From assembly GCA_965218075.1 (NCBI GenBank), contig CBDCJZ010000003.1, positions 2,046,001-2,110,000 of the forward strand: DNA of 64,000 nucleotides, read 5' to 3'. Position 1 is the stretch's first letter. The number at the start of each line of letters is the position of its first letter. The position numbers and the translations under genes are program-made. The DNA is from JANQHO01 sp965218075 (GTDB lineage Bacteria; Bacteroidota; Bacteroidia; Flavobacteriales; Schleiferiaceae). Of this stretch, positions 38,701 to 43,845 are shown one piece after another. The notes beneath the pieces were generated by a model that worked only from the letters and a program-made list of their open reading frames with translations, was not told where the DNA came from and did not search any database.

Positions 38701-41192
38701 GGGGCAATGTGAGTACTTGGGTTGGTCCTCAGAATTTCAGGACTCTTAGTTGTCCATCCCCATCGTCATTATTGGCTACCCATATTACTCAGATCAGTGC
38801 TGAACTTTCCTGGGTTAGTGGCGGGGCTTCTAATTGGGATTTAGAATATGGTCTTTCGGGATTTACCCTGGGAAGTGGCACTCGGATTTCCACGACCCCT
38901 TTTTATACTGTGAGCGGCTTGACGTCTGGTCAGTCTTATCAATTTTATGTTCGGGATAGTTGTGGCGGGGGCAATGTGAGTACTTGGGTTGGTCCTCAGA
39001 ATTTCAGGACTCTTAGTTGTCCATCCCCATCGTCATTATTGACTACCCATATTACTCAGACCAGTGCTGAACTTTCCTGGCTTAGTGGCGGGGCTTCTAA
39101 TTGGAATATAGAATGGGGTTTTTCTGGATTTACTTTGGGCTCGGGAACTTTTGTGTACAATGTTTCAAATCCTTATACTCTAAATCGCTTGACAACTGGC
39201 ACGACTTATGATTTCTATGTTCGGGATAGTTGTGGCAGGGGCAATGTGAGTACTTGGGTTGGTCCTCAGAATTTCAGGACTCTTAGTTGTCCATCCCCAT
39301 CGTCATTATTGGCTACCCATATTACTCAGATCAGTGCTGAACTTTCCTGGGTTAGTGGCGGGGCTTCTAATTGGGATTTAGAATATGGTCTTTCGGGATT
39401 TACCCTGGGAAGTGGCACTCGGATTTCCACGACCCCTTTTTATACTGTGAGCGGCTTGACGTCTGGTCAGTCTTATCAATTTTATGTTCGGGATAGTTGT
39501 GGCGGGGGCAATGTGAGTACTTGGGTTGGTCCTCAGAATTTCAGGACTCTTAGTTGTCCATCCCCATCGTCATTATTGACTACCCATATTACTCAGACCA
39601 GTGCTGAACTTTCCTGGCTTAGTGGCGGGGCTTCTAATTGGAATATAGAATGGGGTTTTTCTGGATTTACTTTGGGCTCGGGAACTTTTGTGTACAATGT
39701 TTCAAATCCTTATACTCTAAATCGCTTGACAACTGGCACGACTTATGATTTCTATGTTCGGGATAGTTGTGGGGTAGGTCATGTGAGCAGTTGGGCTGGT
39801 CCTGATACTTTTACCACCCTTTCAGCCACTTTGCCGTGTTCATCCCCATCGTCATTATTGGCTACCCATATTACTCAGACCAGTGCTGAACTTTCCTGGC
39901 TTAGTGGCGGGGCTTTTAATTGGAATATAGAATATGGTTTTTCTGGATTTACCCTGGGAAGTGGCACTCGGATTTCCACGACTACCCCTTTTTATACTGT
40001 GAGCGGCTTGACGGCTGGTCGGTCTTATCAATTTTATGTTCGGGATAGTTGTGGCGGGGGCAATGTGAGTACTTGGTCTGGTCCTCAGAATTTCAGGACT
40101 CTTAGTTGTCCATCCCCATCGTCATTGTTAGCTACCCATATTACTCAGATCAGTGCTGAACTTTCCTGGGTTAGTGGCGGGGCTTCTAATTGGAATATAG
40201 AATATGGTTTTTCGGGATTTATTCTGGGCTCGGGAACTTTTGTGTACAATGTTTCAAATCCTTATACTCTAAATCGCTTGACACCCGGAACGGATTATGA
40301 TTTCTATGTTCGGGATAGTTGTGGCGGGGGCAATGTGAGTACTTGGTCTGGTCCTCAGAATTTCAGGACTCTTAGTTGTCCATCCCCATCGTCATTGTTA
40401 GCTACCCATATTACTCAGACCAGTGCTGAACTTTCCTGGGTTAGTGGCGGGGCTTCTAATTGGAATATAGAATATGGTCTTTCGGGATTTACCCTGGGAA
40501 GTGGCACTCGGATTTCCACGACTACCCCTTTTTATACTGTAAGCGGCTTGACGTCTGGTCAGTCTTATCAATTTTATGTTCGGGATAGTTGTGGGGTAGG
40601 TTATGTGAGTAGCTGGGCCGGTCCTCATACTTTTAGGACTCTTGGCTGTTTAGCTTTAGCTCCCACAGGGCTGAAGCTCGATACCATTACTGAAATCATC
40701 GCTACTGTGAGCTGGACTAGTGGTGGTGCTTCCAATTGGAACATTGAGTATGGGCCTATAAACTTTCCTCTGGGAAGTGGTATTTTCTTATACAATATGT
40801 CTAGCCCTCGCACTTTAAGGGGCTTAAGGCCTAGCATCTTTTATGATGTCTATGTACAAGACAGTTGCAATGTGGGCAATGTGAGCAATTGGATGGGACC
40901 CTTGTCTATTAAAACCTTTATCGGTATAGATGAGCTTCTCGAGCGGTCACTTCGCATTTATCCAAATCCTAGTGAAGGAGTTTTCAAGCTGGAGTTTAGC
41001 TCCTCTCTCGGAGAGGATATGGAGATCCGTATCACTAATATGATGGGACAAATAGTCTTGGAAGATGAGATTGAGAGTTTCAGCGGAAGCTACAGAAAAA
41101 GGCTAGAGATGGGAGCTTATCGCAGTGGAGTATACCTATTGCAGCTGATTACTGAAAGAGCTACTGTGAACCGGCGTATCATTTTGCAGTGA
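23766..41192 (+). CDS. Giant T9SS-secreted protein of 60 FN3 modules
   Basis: 5808 residues in one open frame. Residues 1-24 are a signal peptide (MKNFHLIKLISIFILFGSF, cleavage near KAQ/TSTY). Residues about 25-255 form an N-terminal domain shared with the other giants (IGFRFSFYGSPATHFCVS, then PNRQLWVRNFSYEFEAQ), probably a beta-sandwich. From about 257 to 5718 I count 60 fibronectin type III modules of about 90 residues, each with a Cys at its start (CPSPSSL) and one in RDSCG. The last 80 residues are a T9SS type A sorting domain (RIYPNPSEGVFKLEF, ending GVYLLQLITERATVNRRIILQ in separate blocks). It should be exported and bound to the surface, likely as an adhesin or a long fibre; the ligand is unknown. 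No beta-helix, CARDB or MAM-like part is present, unlike giants 2 and 3. Confidence 0.9.
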   Translation: MKNFHLIKLISIFILFGSFSTKAQTSTYTVSGPTRGPGSVLNMDPIGFWNVWNPWNTIHLPIAYGGASVNSWSSAQSIGFRFSFYGSPATHFCVSKNYLLTFDTTVAGTTVNSSITTDNTALPNANLPDHTIAYFWGGFGNPPPLGSNDTVQMKTFGTTPNRQLWVRNFSYEFEAQDWSYNFVVLEETTHKIYVVDGAWESQGVGSYTVGVQLNSTTAVQHPNSPNISSINGNFFTPWPNVDVDYYEFTPRYNFNLLGCPAPSSSIATHITQTGARLFWTTGGASNWDLEYGFSGFTLGSGTRISTTTPSYTVSGLTSGQSYQFYVRDSCGGGNVSTWVGPQNFRTLSCPSPSSLLATHITQISAELSWVSGGASNWDLEYGFSGFTLGSGTRISTTTRSYAVSGLTSGTDYDFYVRDSCGVGDVSGWVGPVTFTTLSTSLPCPAPSSSFASLITQTRAKLLWLSGGASNWDLEYGLSGFTLGSGTRISTTTPSYTVSGLTPGTDYDFYVRDSCGVGDVSSWAGPVTFTTLSATLTCPDPSFLKAFGITQTDAELNWASGGASNWNIEYGLSGFTLGSGTRISTTIPSYTVSGLTSGTDYDFYVRDSCGVGDVSGWVGPVTFAALSATLPCPDPSFLKAFGITQTDAELNWASGGASNWNIEYGLSGFTLGSGTRISTTIPSYTVSGLTSGTDYDFYVRDSCGVGDVSGWVGPVTFTTLSATLPCPSPSSLLAVNITQTRAVLFWITGGAFNWNIEYGLSGFTLGGGTRISTTTRSYTVSGLTSGTDYDFYVRDSCGVGDVSGWVGPVTFTTLSTSLPCPAPSSLLATHITQTGVRLSWVSGGASNWNIEWSFFGFTLGNGTRISTTTPSYTVSGLTSGQSYQFYVRDSCGGGDVSTWSGPQNFRTLRCPSSSSLLATHITQTSAELSWISLSGGASNWDLEYGLSGFTLGSGIRVRTATNPHTLTALTPGTTYDFYVRDSCGSNNLSTWAGPYNFTISCSSPSSLLATHITQTGARLSWVSGGASNWNIEYGFSGFTLGNGTRISTTTPSYTVSGLILSGQSYQFYVRDSCDGGNVSTWSGPQNFRTLSCPYPLSLLATHITQISAELSWVSGGASNWNIEYGLSGFTLGSGTRISTTTPSYTVSGLTSGQSYQFYVRDSCGGGNVSTWSGPQNFRTLSCSSPSSLLATQITQIGARLFWIIGGDASNWDLEYGFSGFTLGSGTRISTTTSSYTVSGLTSGQSYQFYVRDSCGRGNVSTWSGPQNFRTLSCPSPSSLLATHITQTSAELSWISGGASNWNIEYGLSGFTLGSGTRISTTTPSYTVSSLTSGQSYQFYVRDSCGGGNVSTWSGPQNFRTLSCPSPSSLLATHITQISAELSWVSGGASNWNIEYGLSGFTLGSGTQISTTTPSYTVSGLTSGQSYQFYVRDSCGGGNVSTWSGPQNFRTLSCPSPSSLLATHITQISAELSWVSGGAANWDLEYGLSGFTLGSGTRISTTPFYTVSGLTSGQSYQFYVRDSCGGGNVSTWSGPQNFRTLSCPSPSSLLATHITQTSAELSWISGGASNWNIEYGLSGFTLGSGTRISTTTPSYTVSSLTSGQSYQFYVRDSCGGGNVSTWSGPQNFRTLSCPSPSSLLATHITQISAELSWVSVSGGASSWDLEYGLSGFTLGSGTRISTTTPFYTVSTVSGLTSGQSYQFYVRDSCGRGNVSTWAGPQNFRTLSCPYPLSLLATHITQTSAELSWISGGASNWNIEWGTTGFTLGSGTFVYNVSNPYILTRLTPGTDYDFYVRDSCGGGNVSTWSGLRNFRTLSCPSPSSLLATHITQTSAELSWLSGGASNWNIEWGFSGFTLGSGTRISTTTPFYTVSGLTSGQSYQFYVRDSCGGGNVSTWSGPQNFRTLSCPSPSSLLATHITQTSAELSWISGGASNWNIEWGTTGFTLGSGTFVYNVSNPYILTRLTPGTDYDFHVRDSCGGGNVSTWVGPQNFRTLSCPSPSSLLATHITQTSAELSWLSGGASNWNIEWGFSGFTLGSGTRISTTTPFYTVSGLTSGQSYQFYVRDSCGGGNVSTWSGPQNFRTLSCPSPSSLLATHITQTSAELSWLSGGASNWNIEYGFSGFILGSGTFVYNVSNPYTLNRLTPGTDYDFYVRDSCGRGNVSTWVGPQNFRTLSCPSPSSLLATHITQTSAELSWLSGGASNWDLEYGFSGFTLGSGTRISTTTPSYTVSGLTSGQSYQFYVQDSCGGGNVSTWVGPQNFRTLSCPSPSSLLTTHITQTSAELSWLSGGASNWNIEYGFSGFILGSGTFVYNVSNPYTLNRLTPGTDYDFYVRDSCGRGNVSTWVGPQNFRTLSCPSPSSLLATHITQISAELSWLSGGAFNWNIEYGFSGFTLGSGTFVYNVSNPYTLNRLTPGTDYDFYVRDSCGRGNVSTWSGPQNFRTLSCPSPSSLLATHITQTTAELSWISGGASNWNIEYGFSGFTLGSGTFVYNVSNPYTLNRLTPGTDYDFYVRDSCGRGNVSTWVGPQNFRTLSCPSPSSLLATHITQTSAELSWLSGGASNWDLEYGLSGFTLGSGTRISTTPFYTVSGLTSGQSYQFYVRDSCGGGNVSTWVGPQNFRTLSCPSPSSLLTTHITQTSAELSWLSGGASNWNIEWGFSGFTLGSGTFVYNVSNPYTLNRLTTGTTYDFYVRDSCGVGHVSSWAGPDTFTTLSATLPCSSPSSLLATHITQTSAELSWLSGGAFNWNIEYGFSGFTLGSGTFVYNVSNPYTLNRLTPGTDYDFYVRDSCGRGNVSTWVGPQNFRTLSCPSPSSLLATHITQTTAELSWISGGASNWNIEYGFSGFTLGSGTFVYNVSNPYTLNRLTPGTDYDFYVRDSCGRGNVSTWVGPQNFRTLSCPSPSSLLATHITQTSAELSWLSGGASNWDLEYGFSGFTLGSGTRISTTTPSYTVSGLTSGQSYQFYVRDSCGRGNVSTWVGPQNFRTLSCPSPSSLLATHITQTTAELSWISGGASNWNIEYGFSGFTLGSGTFVYNVSNPYTLNRLTTGTTYDFYVRDSCGVGHVSTWVGPQNFRTLSCPSPSSLLATHITQTSAELSWLSGGASNWDLEYGFSGFTLGSGTRISTTTPSYTVSGLTSGQSYQFYVRDSCGGGNVSTWSGPQNFRTLSCPSPSSLLTTHITQTSAELSWLSGGASNWNIEWGFSGFTLGSGTFVYNVSNPYTLNHLTTGTTYDFYVRDSCGVGHVSSWAGPDTFTTLSATLPCSSPSSLLATHITQTSAELSWLSGGAFNWNIEYGFSGFTLGSGTFVYNVSNPYTLNRLTPGTDYDFYVRDSCGVGHVSSWTGLGTFTTLSAILPCPSPSSLLATHITQTSAELSWLSGGAFNWNIEYGFSGFTLGSGTRISTTTPSYTVSGLTSGQSYQFYVRDSCGGGNVSTWSGPQNFRTLSCPSPSSLLTTHITQISAELSWVSGGASNWDLEYGFSGFTLGSGTRISTTTPSYTVSGLTSGQSYQFYVRDSCGGGNVSTWSGPQNFRTLSCPSPSSLLATHITQISAELSWLSGGAFNWNIEYGFSGFTLGSGTRISTTTPSYTVSGLTSGQSYQFYVRDSCGGGNVSTWVGPQNFRTLSCPSPSSLLATHITQISAELSWLSGGASNWNIEWGFSGFTLGSGTFVYNVLNPYTLNRLTPGTDYDFYVRDSCGVGHVSSWAGPDTFTTLSATLPCPSPSSLLTTHITQTSAELSWVSGGAFNWNIEYGFSGFTLGSGAFVYNVSNPYTLNRLTVGTTYDFYVRDSCGVGHVSSWAGPDTFTTLSATLPCPSPSSLLATHITQTSAELSWLSGGAFNWNIEYGFSGFTLGSGTFVYNVSNPYTLNRLTPGTDYDFYVRDSCGRGNVSTWVGPQNFRTLSCPSPSSLLATHITQTSAELSWLSGGASNWDLEYGFSGFTLGSGTRISTTTPSYTVSGLTSGQSYQFYVQDSCGGGNVSTWVGPQNFRTLSCPSPSSLLTTHITQTSAELSWLSGGASNWNIEYGFSGFILGSGTFVYNVSNPYTLNRLTPGTDYDFYVRDSCGRGNVSTWVGPQNFRTLSCPSPSSLLATHITQISAELSWLSGGAFNWNIEYGFSGFTLGSGTFVYNVSNPYTLNRLTPGTDYDFYVRDSCGRGNVSTWSGPQNFRTLSCPSPSSLLATHITQTTAELSWISGGASNWNIEYGFSGFTLGSGTFVYNVSNPYTLNRLTPGTDYDFYVRDSCGRGNVSTWVGPQNFRTLSCPSPSSLLATHITQTSAELSWLSGGASNWDLEYGLSGFTLGSGTRISTTPFYTVSGLTSGQSYQFYVRDSCGGGNVSTWVGPQNFRTLSCPSPSSLLTTHITQTSAELSWLSGGASNWDLEYGFSGFTLGSGTRISTTTPSYTVSGLTSGQSYQFYVRDSCGGGNVSTWSGPQNFRTLSCPSPSSLLATHITQINAELSWLSGGAFNWNIEYGFSGFTLGSGTRISTTTPSYTVSGLTSGQSYQFYVRDSCGVGHVSSWAGPDTFTTLSATLPCSSPSSLLATHITQTSAELSWLSGGAFNWNIEYGFSGFTLGSGTFVYNVSNPYTLNRLTPGTDYDFYVRDSCGVGHVSSWAGPDTFTTLSATLPCPSPSSLLTTHITQTSAELSWVSGGAFNWNIEYGFSGFTLGSGAFVYNVSNPYTLNRLTVGTTYDFYVRDSCGVGHVSSWAGPDTFTTLSATLPCPSPSSLLATHITQTSAELSWLSGGAFNWNIEYGFSGFTLGSGTFVYNVSNPYTLNRLTPGTDYDFYVRDSCGRGNVSTWVGPQNFRTLSCPSPSSLLATHITQTSAELSWLSGGASNWDLEYGFSGFTLGSGTRISTTTPSYTVSGLTSGQSYQFYVQDSCGGGNVSTWVGPQNFRTLSCPSPSSLLTTHITQTSAELSWLSGGASNWNIEYGFSGFILGSGTFVYNVSNPYTLNRLTPGTDYDFYVRDSCGRGNVSTWVGPQNFRTLSCPSPSSLLATHITQISAELSWVSGGASNWDLEYGLSGFTLGSGTRISTTPFYTVSGLTSGQSYQFYVRDSCGGGNVSTWVGPQNFRTLSCPSPSSLLTTHITQTSAELSWLSGGASNWNIEWGFSGFTLGSGTFVYNVSNPYTLNRLTTGTTYDFYVRDSCGRGNVSTWVGPQNFRTLSCPSPSSLLATHITQISAELSWVSGGASNWDLEYGLSGFTLGSGTRISTTPFYTVSGLTSGQSYQFYVRDSCGGGNVSTWVGPQNFRTLSCPSPSSLLTTHITQTSAELSWLSGGASNWNIEWGFSGFTLGSGTFVYNVSNPYTLNRLTTGTTYDFYVRDSCGVGHVSSWAGPDTFTTLSATLPCSSPSSLLATHITQTSAELSWLSGGAFNWNIEYGFSGFTLGSGTRISTTTPFYTVSGLTAGRSYQFYVRDSCGGGNVSTWSGPQNFRTLSCPSPSSLLATHITQISAELSWVSGGASNWNIEYGFSGFILGSGTFVYNVSNPYTLNRLTPGTDYDFYVRDSCGGGNVSTWSGPQNFRTLSCPSPSSLLATHITQTSAELSWVSGGASNWNIEYGLSGFTLGSGTRISTTTPFYTVSGLTSGQSYQFYVRDSCGVGYVSSWAGPHTFRTLGCLALAPTGLKLDTITEIIATVSWTSGGASNWNIEYGPINFPLGSGIFLYNMSSPRTLRGLRPSIFYDVYVQDSCNVGNVSNWMGPLSIKTFIGIDELLERSLRIYPNPSEGVFKLEFSSSLGEDMEIRITNMMGQIVLEDEIESFSGSYRKRLEMGAYRSGVYLLQLITERATVNRRIILQ
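30177..31723 (+). repeat. Segmental duplication 1, left copy (about 1.55 kb)
   Basis: Appears identical to 35364-36910 (offset 5187 bases, a multiple of three). Left edge at CCTTATA versus CCGTATA, right edge at AATATA versus GATTTA. Covers about six FN3 units, including the rare variant reading VQDSCGGG. Confidence 0.75.
34791..36080 (+). repeat. Segmental duplication 2, left copy (about 1.29 kb)
   Basis: Appears identical to 37524-38813 (offset 2733 bases). It contains the only GAFVYNV variants (CTGGAGCTTTT at 35050 and 37783). It overlaps duplication 1, so the events were layered. Confidence 0.7.
35364..36910 (+). repeat. Segmental duplication 1, right copy
   Basis: Partner of 30177-31723. 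All sample points I compared agree base for base, including the TTACCGCTGAACTCTCC variant and the short ACGACCCCTTTTTAT unit. Confidence 0.75.
37524..38813 (+). repeat. Segmental duplication 2, right copy
   Basis: Partner of 34791-36080; the copies part at CTTAGTGG versus GTTAGTGG near 38813. A further two-unit tandem copy of 537 bases follows at about 38.74-39.78 kb. Confidence 0.7.
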
Positions 41193-41790
41193 GAAGTAGC
41201 AAAACTTTTACAAGTCTACTCAAAAATGATCTTCTTAATACTAATTAACGTTCTAAACAACTTTTTAAATGTGCGGAAATAATTTCATTTTTGCAAGTTT
41301 TTTGCCATAGTTGGCAATTTAGTGTAACGCATAGAATAATTAGATTTCTAGGCTTTCTAATGAAGTACACAAATTATTATTCAAAAACTTCTCTCGTATT
41401 TCTTCCCGTGTAGATTATCCAAAAATTCAGCTAGTCTTATTCAAATTACTAAAATAGCTTTTTCTACCGTTAATTTTATTTTTGAAATATAGAAACACTC
41501 TTTCAAAAAGCATTCCTTTTTTCTCATCAGGGTTTAGAATCCAGTTTCTATTTTCTTAATTTTTATTAATGATCTATCTAATCCCTTGTCTCAGGCATCG
41601 TAAATGATCAAGTTATCATTATTTTAATATTTATCTGGGTTTCTTTATAATCGGATCTGTAAAGTGTGTTTTAATTGAGTGGAACTAAATTATCTAGATA
41701 ATTTAGCATATGCTATTTTGTTTAAAGGTATTATTGAGGATAGCTGACAGGTCAAACATCTCATTATTGTATTTATAAGCAAAATTAAAA
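41193..41790. other. Intergenic stretch between giant gene 1 and hemD
   Basis: Convergent genes with 598 AT-rich bases between them. The first 20 bases after the stop (GAGAAGTAGCAAA) are shared with the end of giant gene 2. No gene, RNA or strong terminator is seen. In many Bacteroidota hemE follows hemD, but there is no trace of it here. Confidence 0.4.
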
Positions 41791-42522
41791 TCAAGGAAAT
41801 AACTTAGAACTGCGATTAAAATATTGAATTACCTTATCAGTGACGGATGTCAAAGAGGTTTTATCCGCCAGTATACACTTGTTGGTACAATGGAAATGCA
41901 CAGTCTTTTGAGTGGTAGTGCCGATAACAAAAATCGGAATATCTGGGGGCAGGCTGTTTTTTTTAAAGAAACCAGAAACAGCAGTGGGAGAAAGAAATAT
42001 TACCCCATTCAGATTGCTAGTAAATACCTTTTTGTGTTTGACCTCAGTTTGGTAAACAATTTCTTTATTTGTTGTAATACTTTTGCTTTCAAGGTACTCG
42101 GGTAAATCGTTCAAAGCTTTGTCTCCGCAGAAATAATCTACAGCTTTAATATCATGATTGCGAGCCATAATGTGTGCCAAGCTAATAGCATTATCAGCAC
42201 TGGCATTTACTTTAATACCAAAGTCACGTAGCATTTTCGCAGCGCTTATGCCAACCACAAAATTCTTTTTAGGATTGAGCTTTAAACTGCTATTACCAAT
42301 CAATTTTCGCATCTTATGAAGAGAGTTTTTACTAGTAAAAACTCTTGCTTGTGTTATAGGGTTGTTGAGGCGTTTCAAGAGGCTGCTTTCATCAAAGATG
42401 TGTTTTATTTTAATAAAGTCATACTGCTCTACAGATATTCCATGACCCTTCAGCTTTTGCATCTGGGATTTATCCAGAATGCGGGTGGAGAAAACTAAAG
42501 GTTTAACTTTTCCATCAGACAT
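41791..42522 (-). CDS. hemD: Uroporphyrinogen-III synthase
   Basis: Closes and inverts ring D of hydroxymethylbilane in tetrapyrrole synthesis. 243 residues from ATG at 42522 (MSDGKVKPLVFSTRILDKSQ); this start overlaps the hemC stop by 8 bases and begins at the expected first beta strand. An upstream in-frame start would add 23 residues that overlap hemC and look unnatural. The family is poorly conserved; support comes from its place after hemC, its size, and the pattern FVVGISAAKMLRDFGIKV and GVIFLSPTAVSGFFKKN that corresponds to the two-domain fold. Confidence 0.85.
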   Translation of the reverse strand: MSDGKVKPLVFSTRILDKSQMQKLKGHGISVEQYDFIKIKHIFDESSLLKRLNNPITQARVFTSKNSLHKMRKLIGNSSLKLNPKKNFVVGISAAKMLRDFGIKVNASADNAISLAHIMARNHDIKAVDYFCGDKALNDLPEYLESKSITTNKEIVYQTEVKHKKVFTSNLNGVIFLSPTAVSGFFKKNSLPPDIPIFVIGTTTQKTVHFHCTNKCILADKTSLTSVTDKVIQYFNRSSKLFP

Positions 42523-43459
42523 GCCGTATCTTTTCCATGATTTCCCTGCCTCCATTAGCCAATACATAGTCAGCGGCTTTTTTTCCGACAAAGTTAATTT
42601 CGTCTAAGCGATAAGTAGTTTGAATGGTAGTCTTGTCTTCACCGTTTAGATTAAAAATACCGGCCCTAAGAATAATTTTTTGACTTGTAATATCAGCTTT
42701 GGCGCCTACTGGAGCGGAACAGCCACCTTCTACGGTATTGAGAAATTGACGTTCAATCCGAGCTTCACTAAATGTTTTCTGGTGATTAGCTTCTTTTAGA
42801 GTTTCAATTAATTCGCGGTCATCACTTCGGCAAGTTAGAGCAATTATCCCTTGGGCAGGTGCAGGAATCATCCAATTCAATACAAGATGATTTTTCGGTA
42901 AAAGCCCCGTTCTTTCTAAGCCCGCTTTAGCGAAAATGGCCCCTTGCCAGTTGTGGTCTTCTAGCTTTTTTAAACGAGTTTGAACATTGCCACGCAAATC
43001 GGAAAGTTGATGATAGGGATATCTACTTTTCCACTGAGCTATTCTGCGGATACTTCCCGTGGCAATGGTAGCTGATAGGTCTGGGTTGTTTAAAAATTCA
43101 ATAGAGACTTTGTACACTAAAATGTCCTCAGGAGAACCTCTTTCCAATACGGCTGGAAGCTCTATCCCCATGGGTAATTTAGTGGGGTAATCCTTGAGAG
43201 AATGTACTGCAATATCCACTTGTTTGCTGTATAGGGCTTCATCTAGCACTTTAGTGAAAATACCCATTCTGCCGAATTGATGAAGGGGGGTAGTGAGGTC
43301 TATATCAGCTTGAGCTTTTATCCGAATCAACTCGGTTTTTGTCCCTTTGCTTTTAAATAGATTCTCTACCAGGGCAGCTTGCTGTAGGGCGAGCTTGCTG
43401 TCGCGTGTGCCTATACGGATGGTTGTGCTCAAGAAAAGGGAGTCAGTTTTCAAGCTCAA
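42515..43459 (-). CDS. hemC: Porphobilinogen deaminase (hydroxymethylbilane synthase)
   Basis: Joins four porphobilinogens to hydroxymethylbilane. RIGTRDSKLALQQAALV at the start, AVHSLKDYPTKLP, RRIAQWKSRYP, LRGNVQTRL, and the cofactor-binding Cys in EGGCSAPVGA are all present. No ATG lies at the right place: TTG at 43459 (314 residues, overlapping the hemA end) or TTG at 43432 (305 residues, closer to other HemC N-termini) are the candidates. It is coupled to hemD downstream and was most likely coupled to hemA upstream. Confidence 0.95.
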   Translation of the reverse strand: MSLKTDSLFLSTTIRIGTRDSKLALQQAALVENLFKSKGTKTELIRIKAQADIDLTTPLHQFGRMGIFTKVLDEALYSKQVDIAVHSLKDYPTKLPMGIELPAVLERGSPEDILVYKVSIEFLNNPDLSATIATGSIRRIAQWKSRYPYHQLSDLRGNVQTRLKKLEDHNWQGAIFAKAGLERTGLLPKNHLVLNWMIPAPAQGIIALTCRSDDRELIETLKEANHQKTFSEARIERQFLNTVEGGCSAPVGAKADITSQKIILRAGIFNLNGEDKTTIQTTYRLDEINFVGKKAADYVLANGGREIMEKIRHV

Positions 43460-43622
43460 AGATATGACGGATGATGCGAAAGTTATTGTTTTCGCCTTTA
43501 CGGGAAAGTTGCCCGGTAATGCGGTTTAATAGCTGCTTAGTCAGTGTTTCCACGAGGTCGGCATTAAGACTAGGAAACTTTTTGTGCAGATTTTGAACTT
43601 CTATGTTTTTCCAGTCGTCCAT
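43443..43622 (-). pseudogene. hemA: Probable 3' end of glutamyl-tRNA reductase gene (hemA), truncated
   Basis: Sixty codons ending 17 bases inside hemC: IEVQNLHKKFPSLNADLVET, then TKQLLNRITGQLSRK and IIRHIFELEN. The helical pattern (E..L..K.P.L......T..L.N.I) fits the C-terminal dimerisation domain of HemA, and the place directly before hemC is where hemA lies in many Bacteroidota. Upstream of the ATG at 43622 a TAG follows at once in the same frame, and the sequence changes into the giant-gene cassette. So more than four fifths of the gene is absent here. The family match is by eye; a short unrelated protein is the alternative. Confidence 0.6.
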
Positions 43623-43845
43623 CTAAATAATGCTCTGGATTGAAATAAAAAATCCTCAAGCCACTCTTCGTTTACTTTCATTTTTCTAGCGCACAATAAG
43701 TCATAAGCCTTTTTTTACTAAACGAGCCCTTATAAGCCCTTGTTAAAAGATTAAATTTCAGTAATATTGGGCTGATCTCATGTTTCAAAAGGCTTCGCCC
43801 TTTTTAATGTAAAGAAGATCTTGTTTCACTAAAAAACATTAAATC
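43623..43845 (+). repeat. Upstream cassette, copy 2
   Basis: Same content as copy 1, but the middle hairpin is replaced by ACTAAACGAGCCCTTATAAG. The left end meets the hemA remnant exactly at the CAT/CTAAATAATG junction. Confidence 0.85.
43740..43769 (+). promoter_or_regulatory. Promoter of giant gene 2
   Basis: TTG (43740-43742), 19-base spacer, TAATATTG (43762-43769), followed by the leader hairpin at 43787-43805. Confidence 0.6.

Larger units (their letters stand above)
24535..40920 (+). repeat. Tandem 270-bp FN3 coding repeats (60 units)
   Basis: Units of mostly 270 bases, with versions of 264-288 bases. The unit boundary is easily seen at TGTCCATCCCCATCGTCATT. Units differ by a small set of exchangeable blocks: NWDLEYG or NWNIEYG or NWNIEWG; GTRISTTTPSY or GTFVYNVSNPY; GQSYQFYV or GTDYDFYV or GTTYDFYV; GGGNVSTW, GRGNVSTW or GVGHVSSW; PQNFRTLS or PDTFTTLSATLP. 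The first ten units are the most diverged; units from about 28 kb on are close to identical. Confidence 0.95.

Noticed and set aside
37116..40837. Open frames on the minus strand within the giant genes (also near 24.3, 44.4, 45.2, 46.0, 48.2, 50.3, 52.8, 55.0 and 56.3 kb)
   Set aside because: They recur at the same place in each repeated module and are mirror frames of the FN3, beta-helix or N-terminal coding sequence, with no start signals of their own.
24535..40920. Regular repeats as a CRISPR array
   Set aside because: Units are 270 bases, lack spacers, and are in-frame coding FN3 modules; no cas genes are present.
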